This document shows, one piece after another, positions 40,432-48,420 of a stretch of DNA of 64,000 nucleotides. Origin of the DNA: AC-49 sp963817035 (GTDB lineage: Bacteria > Actinomycetota > Thermoleophilia > Solirubrobacterales > Solirubrobacteraceae); NCBI GenBank assembly GCA_963817035.1, contig CAWFMM010000004.1:868001-932000 (forward strand), in the 5' to 3' direction. The notes under the pieces are model-generated. The model saw nothing but the letters and a program-made list of their open reading frames with translations. It did not search any database and was not told the origin of the DNA. Numbering within the stretch: position 1 is the first letter of the stretch; each line of letters begins with the position of its first letter. Both the position numbers and the translations under genes were made by a program.

Positions 40432-40508
40432 TCGCCATCGCCACAGGCTACCGGCACGCCCACCAAACAGCCGGTCGAAACTCTCGCCGCTGCGGTAGGC
40501 TCGCGACC

Positions 40509-40964
40509 ATGAGTCTCGAGGAGCGACTCGCGCTGCTCGAGGACGAGCGCGCGATCCTGCGCACGCTCTACACCTACGGTCAGGCGATCGACTATGACCG
40601 CGAGGACGAGTTCCTCGACTGCTGGACCCAGGACGCCCATCTGCACTACAGCTTCGAGGTCGCCAATGCGCGCGGGAGCGAGGACCCACGCGAGCCGATG
40701 GAGTTCAACGGGCGCGAGGAGATCGCCGGCTTCTTCCGCCGCCACACGCACGCCCCGGCCAAGTACCATAAGCATTTCCTCGTCGCTCCGCTGATCTCCA
40801 TCGAGGGTGATCGCGCCACGGTGGAGTGCTACAACGCACGTCTGGACGAGCAACCCGGTGGGCCGCGGATGTCGAGCTTCGGCCGCTACCGCGACGTGCT
40901 GGTTCGCTGCCCGGACGGGCGCTGGCGCTTTGCGTCGCGACACTCCGAGACCGAAAGCCGCTGA
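40509..40964 (+). CDS. SnoaL-like / NTF2-fold protein
   Basis: 151 residues: LLEDERAILRTLYTYGQAID with YDREDEFLDCWTQDAHLHY, FNGREEIAGFFRRHTHAP, KYHKHFLVAPLISIEGD and a closing DGRWRFASRHSETES. This resembles the larger aromatic-ring-hydroxylase-beta-like branch. It begins a run of plus-strand catabolic genes ending with the epimerase at 43535. The ATG at 40509 fits the fold start. Confidence 0.82.
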   Translation: MSLEERLALLEDERAILRTLYTYGQAIDYDREDEFLDCWTQDAHLHYSFEVANARGSEDPREPMEFNGREEIAGFFRRHTHAPAKYHKHFLVAPLISIEGDRATVECYNARLDEQPGGPRMSSFGRYRDVLVRCPDGRWRFASRHSETESR

Positions 40965-40972
40965 GGCCCACG

Positions 40973-41692
40973 ATGCCTGCCACCACAATCCCCCGCCCTC
41001 ACGCGACCGAGGAGATGAAGGCGCACCTCGCCGTCCCGCCGACCGGCGACGGTCCCTGGCCCGGCGTCGTCGTCCTGCACGAGGTGTTCGGGCTCAACGA
41101 CGACATCCGCGACATCACCGGCCGTATCGCCGCCGCCGGCTACGTCGCGCTGGCCCCGAATCTCTACAGCGACGGCGGCGCGCGGCGCTGTCTGCGCGCG
41201 ACGTTCAAGGCCGCGCTGTCGGGTGAGGGGGCGGCGTTCGACGACATCGACGCAGCCCGCCAATGGCTCGCCGATCGCCCCGATTGCACCGGCCGGGTCG
41301 GCGTCATCGGTTTCTGCCTCGGCGGGGGCTTCGCGCTGTACGCCGCCAGCCGCGGCTTCGACGCCTCAGCACCGGCCTACGGCCAGCTGCCCAAGGAGCT
41401 CGACGCGATGGTCAGCGGCGCGTGCCCGATCGTCGCCAGCTACGGCGCGAAGGACCGCGGGCTGCGCGGCGCGGCCGCCAAGCTCGAGACCGCGCTCGAC
41501 AAGGCCGGCGTCCCTCACGACGTCAAGGAGTACCCCGACGCCGGGCATTCGTTCTTCAGCCGCAACCCGTTCGGCCCGCTCGGGACGGTTGCGTTTCGGG
41601 CCGTCGGCGTCGGCTACCACGAGCCCTCGGCCGAAGACGCCTGGGGCCGAATCCTGCGCTTCTTCGAGGAGCACCTGCAAGCAGAGGAGTGA
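40973..41692 (+). CDS. Dienelactone hydrolase family protein
   Basis: 239 residues, alpha/beta hydrolase. The Cys nucleophile lies in GFCLGGGFALYAA near residue 108; Asp (GAKDRG) and His (DAGHSFF) complete a Cys-Asp-His triad typical of dienelactone hydrolase. VVVLHEVFGLNDDIRDITGR is the family N-terminal block. It opens dienelactones or related enol-lactones. Eight bp after the SnoaL-like gene and followed within 2 bp by an amidohydrolase, so one operon. Confidence 0.92.
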   Translation: MPATTIPRPHATEEMKAHLAVPPTGDGPWPGVVVLHEVFGLNDDIRDITGRIAAAGYVALAPNLYSDGGARRCLRATFKAALSGEGAAFDDIDAARQWLADRPDCTGRVGVIGFCLGGGFALYAASRGFDASAPAYGQLPKELDAMVSGACPIVASYGAKDRGLRGAAAKLETALDKAGVPHDVKEYPDAGHSFFSRNPFGPLGTVAFRAVGVGYHEPSAEDAWGRILRFFEEHLQAEE

Positions 41693-41694
41693 CC

Positions 41695-42624
41695 GTGTTC
41701 GTCGATACCCACCACCATTGGGTCCCCACCACGATGGCCGCAACCGTGGAGCGGGTGGCCGAGAGCAACCGCATGGCCGGGATGATCAGCCAGATCGGCG
41801 GCTCGCTGCCGGGGCTGTTCGATCTCGACATCCAGGCCCGGGATCTGAGCGAAGCGGGCGAGGGCAGTGCGATCCTGTCGCTGCTGCCCGCGGTCGGTGA
41901 CATCGCGGCGGCGGCTGACGCGGTCGCGCTGACCGTCGCCTCCAACGACGAGTTGATCGACGCGGTCGCCCAGCGTCCGGCGACGTTCTCGCGCGCGCTG
42001 CTCACCCTGCCGCTGCCCGACGTCGACGCGGCCCTGGCCGAGCTGCAGCGTGTCGGCGATCGCCCCGAAGTCGGCGGCGTGATGCTCCACACCGTGGCGA
42101 TGGAGTGGACGCTCGACGAGGCGCGCTTCGAGCCGGTCTACGCCGACATCGCAGCGCGCAAGCTGCCCGTGATGCTGCACCCGGCGGTCGAGCCGCCGCC
42201 GCTGGCGCTGCGTGGCTTCCGCCTCGCCGACTCGCTCGGCGCGATGTTCTCCTCGACCGCCGGCGCGGCGCGCTTCATGCTCAGCGGGATGCTCGATCGG
42301 GTGCCGGAGCTGATCGTCATCGTGCCCCACCTCGGCGGCACGCTCCCGTACCTCGCCCAGCGCCTCGTCGACCAGAACGGCAAGGGCGAAGCCGAGCACG
42401 ACATCCTCGAGTACCTGCAGACCCGGATCTGGCTCGACAGCTGCTCGTTTCACCCGCCGGCGCTCCAGTGCGCGCTCGAGACGGTCGCCCCGGAGCGGAT
42501 CCTGCTCGGCTCGGACTACCCCTTCCGCGGCCCGACCGGGCGTGCGGTCGCCGACGTCAACGGTGACGCGGGAATGCTCGCCGCCAACGTTCAGCGGCTA
42601 TGGGACCTGCGCCTGGCGCCGTGA
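41695..42624 (+). CDS. Amidohydrolase family 2 protein
   Basis: 309 residues. Metal ligands: DTHHHW at residues 4-9, a His in MLHPAVE near 157, a His in VPHLGGTLPY near 205 and an Asp in GSDYPFRG near 275. This is the ACMSD-like branch of metal-dependent decarboxylases or hydrolases. The GTG at 41695 is preferred over one at 41689 because AGAGGAG lies at a normal distance. Stop overlaps the next GTG (GTGA). Less similar to the amidohydrolase at 15490. Confidence 0.88.
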   Translation: MFVDTHHHWVPTTMAATVERVAESNRMAGMISQIGGSLPGLFDLDIQARDLSEAGEGSAILSLLPAVGDIAAAADAVALTVASNDELIDAVAQRPATFSRALLTLPLPDVDAALAELQRVGDRPEVGGVMLHTVAMEWTLDEARFEPVYADIAARKLPVMLHPAVEPPPLALRGFRLADSLGAMFSSTAGAARFMLSGMLDRVPELIVIVPHLGGTLPYLAQRLVDQNGKGEAEHDILEYLQTRIWLDSCSFHPPALQCALETVAPERILLGSDYPFRGPTGRAVADVNGDAGMLAANVQRLWDLRLAP

Positions 42625-43535
42625 AGGTCCTCGTCACCGGTGGGACCGGGCTCGTCGCCGGGCCGATCGTCGAGGCGCTCGCACCCGACCACGAGGTCTG
42701 GTGCGTGGCGCGGTTCAGCGACCCCGCCGCGCGTGGGCGCCTCGAGGCCGCTGGCGTTCGCACGTTCGCCTGGGATCTCGGCGTCGGCGAGCTCGCCGGC
42801 CTGCCCGACGACTTCACCCACGTCGTCCACGCCGTCGCCTACACCGGGCTCGATGGCGGCAGCTGGGATCGCGTCATGGCCGTCAACTGCGAGGGCGCCG
42901 GGATGCTGATGACCCACTGCCGCGCGGCTGAGGCGTTTCTGCTCGTCTCGGCGGCGTTCGTCTACGGGCCGCAGTCGCCCGAGCACGAGTTCGCGGAGTC
43001 CGACCCGCTCGGCGGCACGTCGCCGTGGCTGGCGCCCTACGCGCCGTCGAAGCAGGCGACCGAGGGCGTCGTACGGGCGTACTGCCGCACCCTGAACCTG
43101 CCGACGACGATCGCGCGCCTTGGCGTCGTCCACTCACCGCAGGGCTGGGGCGGGATTGCCGTGCGCTTCCTGGCGATGATGCAGGCGGGCGAGCCGATCC
43201 GGATCTCGTCGCACGATGGCGCGCGCATGAACCCGATCCACACCGACGACATCGCTCGCCAGGTGCCGCTGCTGTGGGACGCCGCCGCCGTCCCCGCGAC
43301 GATCGTCAATTGGGCCGGCGACGAGCAGGTCTGCGAGCGCGAGCTGCTGGCCTACATCACCGAGTTGACCGGCGTCGAGGCGAAGGTCGAAGTCTCAGAC
43401 GTGCCGTTTCGCTCACCCGCCGTCACCGACAACACCCTGCGCCGACAGCTCGTCGGCGACTGCCGGGTCGGCTGGCGCGAGGGTGTCGCGCGGGCGCTCG
43501 AGGCCCATGCCCCGGCGCTGCTCAGCCGCTCGTGA
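42621..43535 (+). CDS. NAD-dependent epimerase/dehydratase (extended SDR)
   Basis: 304 residues. KVLVTGGTGLVAGPIVEAL gives the Rossmann motif; VHAVAYTGLDGGSW and LLVSAAFVYGPQ follow, with the active-site YAPSK near residue 145. IHTDDIARQVPLLWDA and NWAGDEQVCERELLAYI are typical of sugar- or cinnamoyl-reductase-like extended SDRs. The GTG overlaps the amidohydrolase stop. Its 3' end overlaps the convergent P450 by 14 bp. Confidence 0.87.
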   Translation: MKVLVTGGTGLVAGPIVEALAPDHEVWCVARFSDPAARGRLEAAGVRTFAWDLGVGELAGLPDDFTHVVHAVAYTGLDGGSWDRVMAVNCEGAGMLMTHCRAAEAFLLVSAAFVYGPQSPEHEFAESDPLGGTSPWLAPYAPSKQATEGVVRAYCRTLNLPTTIARLGVVHSPQGWGGIAVRFLAMMQAGEPIRISSHDGARMNPIHTDDIARQVPLLWDAAAVPATIVNWAGDEQVCERELLAYITELTGVEAKVEVSDVPFRSPAVTDNTLRRQLVGDCRVGWREGVARALEAHAPALLSRS

Positions 43536-44754
43536 CGAGCGGAATCGTGTCGGGCTTGAGCTCGCCGAGCACGCCGCCGTACGTGGGCGTGAAGTTCGGG
43601 TCGGCCAGGCGCAGCTGCGGGTAGCGCGCGGCGACGCCGCGCGCCGCGCCGGTCAGGATCATCCGCGCCACCCGCGCGCCGACGCACTGGTGCGCGCCGG
43701 TCGAGAACGAGAGCACGCCCGTGGGCGCGCGCTGGATGTCGAAGCGGCCGGGATCGGGGTAGCGGCCGGGGTCTTGGTTGGCCGAGGCGAGGCCGACCTG
43801 GATCGGCATGCCGGCGAAGACCGGGACGCCGCCGACCTCGGTATCGGTCAGCGCGTAGCGCGGGAAGCCGAACAGGCCGGCCGGGTGGTGGCGCAGCGAC
43901 TCCTCGACCGCGCCGGAGACGAGCTCGGGGTCCTCGCGCAGTCGGGCGTACTGCTCGGGATGCGCGGCGAGATTCATCAGCAGCACACCGACCGACGTCG
44001 CGGTCGCGAGCTGGGCGCCCGCGTAGACGGCGAGCGTGTTACCGACCATCTCCTCGTGGCTGACCTCGAAGCCGCCATCCTTGGCCTGGACGAGGCCGCT
44101 GATGAAGTCATCGCGTGGGTCGCGGCGGCGGTCCTCGAACAGCCCCTCGATCATCGATGTCGTCGCATCGAACTCGGCGACGAACGCGTCAGGGTAGCCG
44201 CCCTCGGGCGTCGCGGCCATGGCCAGCGGCATCACGTTGGCGTAGGCGACGAACTGGCGCTGCTGCTCGCCCTCGACGCCGAACAGGGCCTGGAGCAGCG
44301 TGCGCTCGACGAGCGGCTCGGCGATGTCGGCCATCGCGTCGAACGTGCCGCCGCGGGCGTCGACCTCGTCGAGCAGGTCGGCGACGATCCCGTCGATCGC
44401 GCCGCCGAGGCGTTCGGTTCCCTCGCGGCCGAAGAACGGCATCAGCAGCTTGCGCAGGCGGTCGTGGCCTTCGCCGTCCATCGAGTTGAGCTGCGGCAGG
44501 CCCATGAAGATGTCGCCCGGCGGCGGGCTGATCGGCGACGCGGCCGAGAAGCGATCGCGGTCCAGCAGCACGTCGCGGACGTCGTCGTGGCGGCCGGTCA
44601 CGAGCATCGGAAAGCCCATCAGGAAGACGTAGAACGGGTCCGCGGTCGCCCACTGCTCGGCCAGCTCGCGCCACCGCAACCTCAGCGTCGGGCTCAGCAG
44701 ATCGATGTCGTTGATGCGTGCGGGGTCGAGCCCGAACGGCGGTGCTTCGCTCAC
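43522..44754 (-). CDS. Cytochrome P450 with unusual I-helix
   Basis: 410 residues. Haem loop FSTGAHQCVGARVARM near residue 352 and ExxR in EESLRHHP are normal. The I-helix reads VYAGAQLATATS, so the conserved acid before Thr is missing (AGAQLAT where AGxET is expected). This points to altered proton delivery, perhaps peroxide use, or to a non-hydroxylase function. The GTG overlaps the stop of a CMD-like gene (GTGA). Confidence 0.92.
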   Translation of the reverse strand: MSEAPPFGLDPARINDIDLLSPTLRLRWRELAEQWATADPFYVFLMGFPMLVTGRHDDVRDVLLDRDRFSAASPISPPPGDIFMGLPQLNSMDGEGHDRLRKLLMPFFGREGTERLGGAIDGIVADLLDEVDARGGTFDAMADIAEPLVERTLLQALFGVEGEQQRQFVAYANVMPLAMAATPEGGYPDAFVAEFDATTSMIEGLFEDRRRDPRDDFISGLVQAKDGGFEVSHEEMVGNTLAVYAGAQLATATSVGVLLMNLAAHPEQYARLREDPELVSGAVEESLRHHPAGLFGFPRYALTDTEVGGVPVFAGMPIQVGLASANQDPGRYPDPGRFDIQRAPTGVLSFSTGAHQCVGARVARMILTGAARGVAARYPQLRLADPNFTPTYGGVLGELKPDTIPLVTSG

Positions 44755-45113
44755 GTCTGTGCCTTCACGATCGCCTGGTGCATGGCCGTCGTGTTGCCGG
44801 CGCCGACGTAGTACAGGAGCTGCAGGGTGGCCTCGTGGAGCTCGTCGACCGTCAGCTCCTCGTTGGTCAGCGCGCCGCGGATCTGGGTCTCGAGCAGGTC
44901 GGCGCGGCCCAACGACGCGGTCGCGCCCATCACGAGCAGCCGCCGGTCGCGAATCGACAGGCCGGGCCGGCTCCAGATCTCCCCGAACAGGTGGCTGACC
45001 GTCTCGACGGTCAGCGGGTTGCCGTCGACCGGCATTCGCTCGCTGAAACCCGGTCCGTAGACCGCGTCCAGCATTTCAAGGCCCTTGCTGAACCGCTCGT
45101 CGTCGGCGCTCAT
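44751..45113 (-). CDS. Carboxymuconolactone decarboxylase family protein
   Basis: 120 residues, the standard small CMD form: FSKGLEMLDAVYGPGFSER, LFGEIWSRPGLSIRDRRLLV, ALTNEELTVDELHEATLQLL and YVGAGNTTAMHQAI. No CxxC pair, so a decarboxylase-like or unknown activity rather than AhpD-type peroxidase. First gene of a unit with the P450 at 43522. Divergent from the dehydrogenase at 45177 over a palindromic region. Confidence 0.9.
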   Translation of the reverse strand: MSADDERFSKGLEMLDAVYGPGFSERMPVDGNPLTVETVSHLFGEIWSRPGLSIRDRRLLVMGATASLGRADLLETQIRGALTNEELTVDELHEATLQLLYYVGAGNTTAMHQAIVKAQT

Positions 45114-45128
45114 GGCTGCGCGAGATTA

Positions 45129-45146
45129 CCACCAATCGGTCGGTGG
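45129..45146. promoter_or_regulatory. Inverted repeat in a divergent CMD / dehydrogenase promoter
   Basis: CCACC-N8-GGTGG lies 16 bp upstream of the CMD start and 31 bp before the divergent dehydrogenase. Size fits a TetR-type operator. No regulator gene is next to it. Confidence 0.4.
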
Positions 45147-45176
45147 AAATTGCGCACGCTCGGTAGGCTTGCGGAC

Positions 45177-46013
45177 ATGCGTGCCGGAGTCATCGGGCTG
45201 GGAACGATCGGCGGCGGGGTGGCGGCGAGCCTCGTGCGCTCGGGTCGTGTCCCCGCGGTCTACGACGTCCGGCCGGAGGCGGTCGAATCGCTCGCCGGTG
45301 TGCCGGCCGTGCTCGGTTCGCCGGCTGAGGTGGCGCGGGCGTCAGACGTCGTGATGATCGCGGTGCTCGACGCCGACCAGGCGCGCGAGGTGATCGCGGG
45401 GCCCGACGGCCTGCTGGCCGGGGTGCACGACGGTCTGATCCTCGTGCTGCTGAGCACCGTCTCGCTGAGCGACGTGCGCGCGCTCGCCGAGCTGACGAAG
45501 GCCGGCGGAGCCACGCTGCTCGACTGCGGCGTGACGAACCCGGGCCAGCGCGCGGCCGAGGGCGGCATGGTCGGGTTGCTGGGCGGCGACGACGCGACGG
45601 TTGCCCGCGCGATGGAGGTCCTGACCGACTGGGCGCACCACATCGAGCACTGCGGGCCGCTCGGCGCGGGGATGGTCGCCAAGATCGCGCGCAACGTCAT
45701 CACCTACGGCTCGTGGCGCGTCGTCGCCGAAGCGGCACTGCTCGCCGAGGGCGCGGGCGTCGACATGCACCGCGTCATCGCAGCGATCGACATCGCCGAT
45801 CCGGCCGGCGCGACGTTGTTTCAGATGTACCGGATGCGAGGCTCCGCGGGCCCGGCGGCGGACGAGCTGACCGAGACGATGACCTACATCGACTACGTCA
45901 CCGAGAAGGACCTGGGCGCCGCGCAGGATCTGGCACGCGAGCTCGGGATCGATGTGCCGCTGGTCGACGTGACGCGCGAGGCCCGCCGCGAGACGCTCGG
46001 CCTCGACCCCTAA
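45177..46013 (+). CDS. NAD-binding 3-hydroxyisobutyrate/6-phosphogluconate-dehydrogenase-like protein
   Basis: 278 residues. The N-terminal Rossmann motif GVIGLGTIGGGVAASL, then DVVMIAVLDADQ and STVSLSDVRALAE; LDCGVTNPGQRAAEG is the substrate motif region and GAGMVAKIARNVI holds the catalytic Lys. This beta-hydroxyacid dehydrogenase family oxidises small hydroxy acids or reduces semialdehydes. Single gene. Its TAA overlaps the stop of a small ORF on the other strand. Confidence 0.9.
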   Translation: MRAGVIGLGTIGGGVAASLVRSGRVPAVYDVRPEAVESLAGVPAVLGSPAEVARASDVVMIAVLDADQAREVIAGPDGLLAGVHDGLILVLLSTVSLSDVRALAELTKAGGATLLDCGVTNPGQRAAEGGMVGLLGGDDATVARAMEVLTDWAHHIEHCGPLGAGMVAKIARNVITYGSWRVVAEAALLAEGAGVDMHRVIAAIDIADPAGATLFQMYRMRGSAGPAADELTETMTYIDYVTEKDLGAAQDLARELGIDVPLVDVTREARRETLGLDP

Positions 46014-46075
46014 CCCGGCGCATTGCCGATCAGCGGGGCCTCGCGCAGGTTGAGGTTCTCGGTCGCCGCGCGCAT
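46010..46075 (-). CDS. Small ORF of 21 codons (unknown)
   Basis: A frame starting at an ATG with GAGGAG 6 bases upstream encodes MRAATENLNLREAPLIGNA plus Pro-Gly. It lies 14 bp after the cupin gene on the same strand. The ribosome-binding site is better than that of many genes here. It may be a real microprotein or the stump of a gene cut off at the convergent dehydrogenase. No known family recognised. Confidence 0.3.
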   Translation of the reverse strand: MRAATENLNLREAPLIGNAPG

Positions 46076-46089
46076 CGACGCTCCTCGGG

Positions 46090-46452
46090 TCAGAGCAGGA
46101 CGATGTCGTCGAACGGCAGGCGGCCGTCGAGCGGGCCGAACGTCTCGAAGAAGGTCGCGCCGGTCTCGGTGAACGTCTCGTGCGCGACACCGGCCGGGGC
46201 GATCACGATCTCCCCCGTGTGCAACAGGTGCTGCTCGTCGCCGACCGTCACCAGCAGCACGCCCTCCGTGACCGTGCTGAGCTGGTCGAGGTGATCGTGC
46301 CGGTGCAGCGGACCTCTGTAGCCCGCGAGCGCGACGCACCGCACCATGATCACGTCGGCCGTGTGGATCATGCGGATCGTGAGGTCCGGGTTCGGCGTCG
46401 GATGCGGCTCGATCGTCTCCCAGCGGGCAAACACCGAGGACAACTCACCCAT
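46090..46452 (-). CDS. Cupin-domain protein
   Basis: 120 residues. Cupin motif 1 PLHRHDHLDQLSTVTEGVLLV and motif 2 APAGVAHETFTETG with three His and a Gln/Glu give a plausible metal site. Overlaps the end of the upstream P450 by 8 bp, so it is translationally linked. Role unknown; small cupins next to P450s may protect or isomerise products. Confidence 0.82.
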   Translation of the reverse strand: MGELSSVFARWETIEPHPTPNPDLTIRMIHTADVIMVRCVALAGYRGPLHRHDHLDQLSTVTEGVLLVTVGDEQHLLHTGEIVIAPAGVAHETFTETGATFFETFGPLDGRLPFDDIVLL

Positions 46453-47710
46453 GGTCGTCTCCCGACGTCGGATCGAAGACGACGTGCAGCGGCGCGTAGG
46501 AGCGCAGCACGAACCCCTTCAGCTGCGGCTGCTCGGCGTCCGGGTCGAGACGCAGGTTGGGCATGCGCGTCAGCACCGCGGCGACCGACTCCTCGATCTC
46601 GGCGCGCGCGAGCGCCGAGCCGGCGCACATCCGCGGGCCGACGCTGAACCCGAGGTGGCCCTTGGGCTGGGGGCGCTCCAGGTCGATCTGAGCCGGGCAC
46701 GGGTAGCGCTCGGGATCGCGGTTGCCGCCGGCGTTGAGCACGAACAGCCCGTCCTCGGCCTTGATCGCGACCCCGCACAGCTCGAAGTCGACGTTCGCCA
46801 GGCGATGGGTGAAGTGGACCGACGGGTAGAGCCGGACGATCTCGTCGGTGTAGCGCGAGATCGCCTCCGGGCCGCCGGTGCGCAGATCGTCCTGGAGGCC
46901 ATCGACCGTCATCAGCAGGTACAGCGCGTTCTGCAGCGCGTGGGTCGTCGTGTCGGTGCCGGCGAAGTACGTCGTCGTGATCCACGCCAGCACGTCCTCG
47001 ACGTTCCAGTCGGGGCGGATCGTCGGCCCCTCGGCCCACAGACACGCAAGGATGTCGTCGTGGTGGGGCTCGCGCTCACGGGCGGCCTCGACGAACGGCA
47101 TGACCAGCGCCTCCAGCTCGTCGGTCGCCTCCAGCGCGAGCCGCGTGTCCTGCTCGCTGGCACCGATCAGCGCGAGATTGATGAACGCCTGCTTGCGGTC
47201 GAGCAGCCCCTTGCAACGATCGACGAACGCGTCGTCCTGCCACGGGAAGCCGAGGATCGCCGAGATCACGCGGATCGAGAAGCGGTCGGCGAAGTCGATC
47301 AGCAGATCGGCGCGCCCGTGCGGCGTCACATCGTCGAGCAGGCGATCGATGATCGGTCGAATCAGCGTCTCGCGCCACTGGTCGGCCAGGGCGTAGGAGA
47401 AGCGCTGGATGAACCACTTGTGATGCTGGGCGTGGATCTCGCCGCTCAGCAACAGGCGGCTGCGCGGCCCCCCGAGGACCCGGGCCAGGGCCGGGGTGGA
47501 CTCGGTCATGGTCAGCGCCGAGTGGCGCACGGCCACCTTGTCCTGGCGCATCAGCTCGCGGATCGCCGCCGACGACGTGACGAGCCATGCGCTCAGACCG
47601 TCGTCCCACACGACGTCGCCCGCGGCCCGTACGGCGTCATAGAAGCCGTACGGGTCGCCATCGATCGTGTCGCGGAGACTGGGGTGCGACTCGGTGGCGG
47701 CGGCGGGCAT
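46445..47710 (-). CDS. Cytochrome P450
   Basis: 421 residues. I-helix FAGTDTTTHAL is canonical, ExxR is DEIVRLYP, and the haem loop reads FSVGPRMCAGSALARAE near residue 370, with Arg at the position that is usually His. AIKAEDGLFVLNAGGNRDPERYP is the usual region before the loop. PPOX-type gene 14 bp upstream, cupin overlapping downstream. Confidence 0.94.
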   Translation of the reverse strand: MPAAATESHPSLRDTIDGDPYGFYDAVRAAGDVVWDDGLSAWLVTSSAAIRELMRQDKVAVRHSALTMTESTPALARVLGGPRSRLLLSGEIHAQHHKWFIQRFSYALADQWRETLIRPIIDRLLDDVTPHGRADLLIDFADRFSIRVISAILGFPWQDDAFVDRCKGLLDRKQAFINLALIGASEQDTRLALEATDELEALVMPFVEAAREREPHHDDILACLWAEGPTIRPDWNVEDVLAWITTTYFAGTDTTTHALQNALYLLMTVDGLQDDLRTGGPEAISRYTDEIVRLYPSVHFTHRLANVDFELCGVAIKAEDGLFVLNAGGNRDPERYPCPAQIDLERPQPKGHLGFSVGPRMCAGSALARAEIEESVAAVLTRMPNLRLDPDAEQPQLKGFVLRSYAPLHVVFDPTSGDDHG

Positions 47711-47724
47711 CGGGGGCGCTGCCC

Positions 47725-48162
47725 TCAGCTGCGGGCCTGCTGGAAGTACCCCTCGGCGCCCGATCCGACGACGGTGTCGACGTCGATGATCACCGCAACG
47801 CCGTTGCGATCGGGGTCCTGCTTCTGCTCGCCTTCGATGATCGCGCCATAGACCTCGTCGTTGAGCTCCGGCGCCAGGCGGGCGCGACCCTCGATCTGCA
47901 GGTACATCGGGCCCGGGCCGCCCACCTCGAAGAAGACGAGCGACACCCGCGGGCGCTGGGCGATCGCCGCGGCGAGGCCCGAGTCCTGCTTACGGGCCCA
48001 GATCGCGAGCTCCTGCGGGCCGTGGACGTGGGCCGAGCCGCGAAACGAGACGGCGGGGCTGCCGTCGTCGCGTACGTAGGCCAGCGAGAGCTGGGAGCCG
48101 CGCAGGGCGGCGCCGTCGATCGCGGACGCGATGTCGCCGGTGAGGTCGAGGGCGTCGGGCAT
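47725..48162 (-). CDS. PPOX-class split-barrel flavoprotein
   Basis: 145 residues from an ATG at 48162, chosen because AAGGAG lies 9 bases before it. LRGSQLSLAYVRDDGSPAVS, RGSAHVHGPQELAIWARK and RPRVSLVFFEVGGPGPMYLQ are typical of pyridoxamine-phosphate-oxidase-like proteins that bind FMN or F420. First gene of a unit with the P450 at 46445; it may act as a flavin-dependent redox partner, but that is inference. Confidence 0.8.
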   Translation of the reverse strand: MPDALDLTGDIASAIDGAALRGSQLSLAYVRDDGSPAVSFRGSAHVHGPQELAIWARKQDSGLAAAIAQRPRVSLVFFEVGGPGPMYLQIEGRARLAPELNDEVYGAIIEGEQKQDPDRNGVAVIIDVDTVVGSGAEGYFQQARS

Positions 48163-48182
48163 GGGGTGGGGCTCCTTCGTGG

Positions 48183-48401
48183 TCAATCGGGGATGGAACT
48201 GCCGACGCTCGCGCCGGTCAGGGTCTGGGTGATGTGTCGCAGCGAGCTCTCGCGCGGCTTGCGCTCACCGCCGAGTTCGCGGACGTCCACGGGTTCGACG
48301 ATCGAAAGCGTGTCGGAGAGCTCCTTGAGCCCTGCAGCCCGGCGCCGTGGCGTTCGCGCGAGGGCTCGATCATGGCCTGAAGCGTAGCGCGAAACATCCA
48401 C
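48183..48401 (-). pseudogene. Degenerate short reading frame, possibly a gene remnant
   Basis: 72 codons whose second half reads ELSDTLSIVEPVDVRELGG and ends SSLRHITQTLTGASVGSS, which looks protein-like. The first half is Arg-rich and non-coding in character, and a different frame offers MIEPSRERHGAG just upstream of the switch, suggesting a frameshifted fragment. No family recognised. It fills most of the 258-bp gap between the PPOX and LLM genes. Confidence 0.25.
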
Positions 48402-48420
48402 CGCCTGTCCTGGAGATTGC

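Noticed and set aside
46010..46075. Mycofactocin or other RiPP precursor
   Set aside because: No MftA-like C-terminus, no core Cys/Ser/Thr pattern and no radical-SAM maturase nearby.
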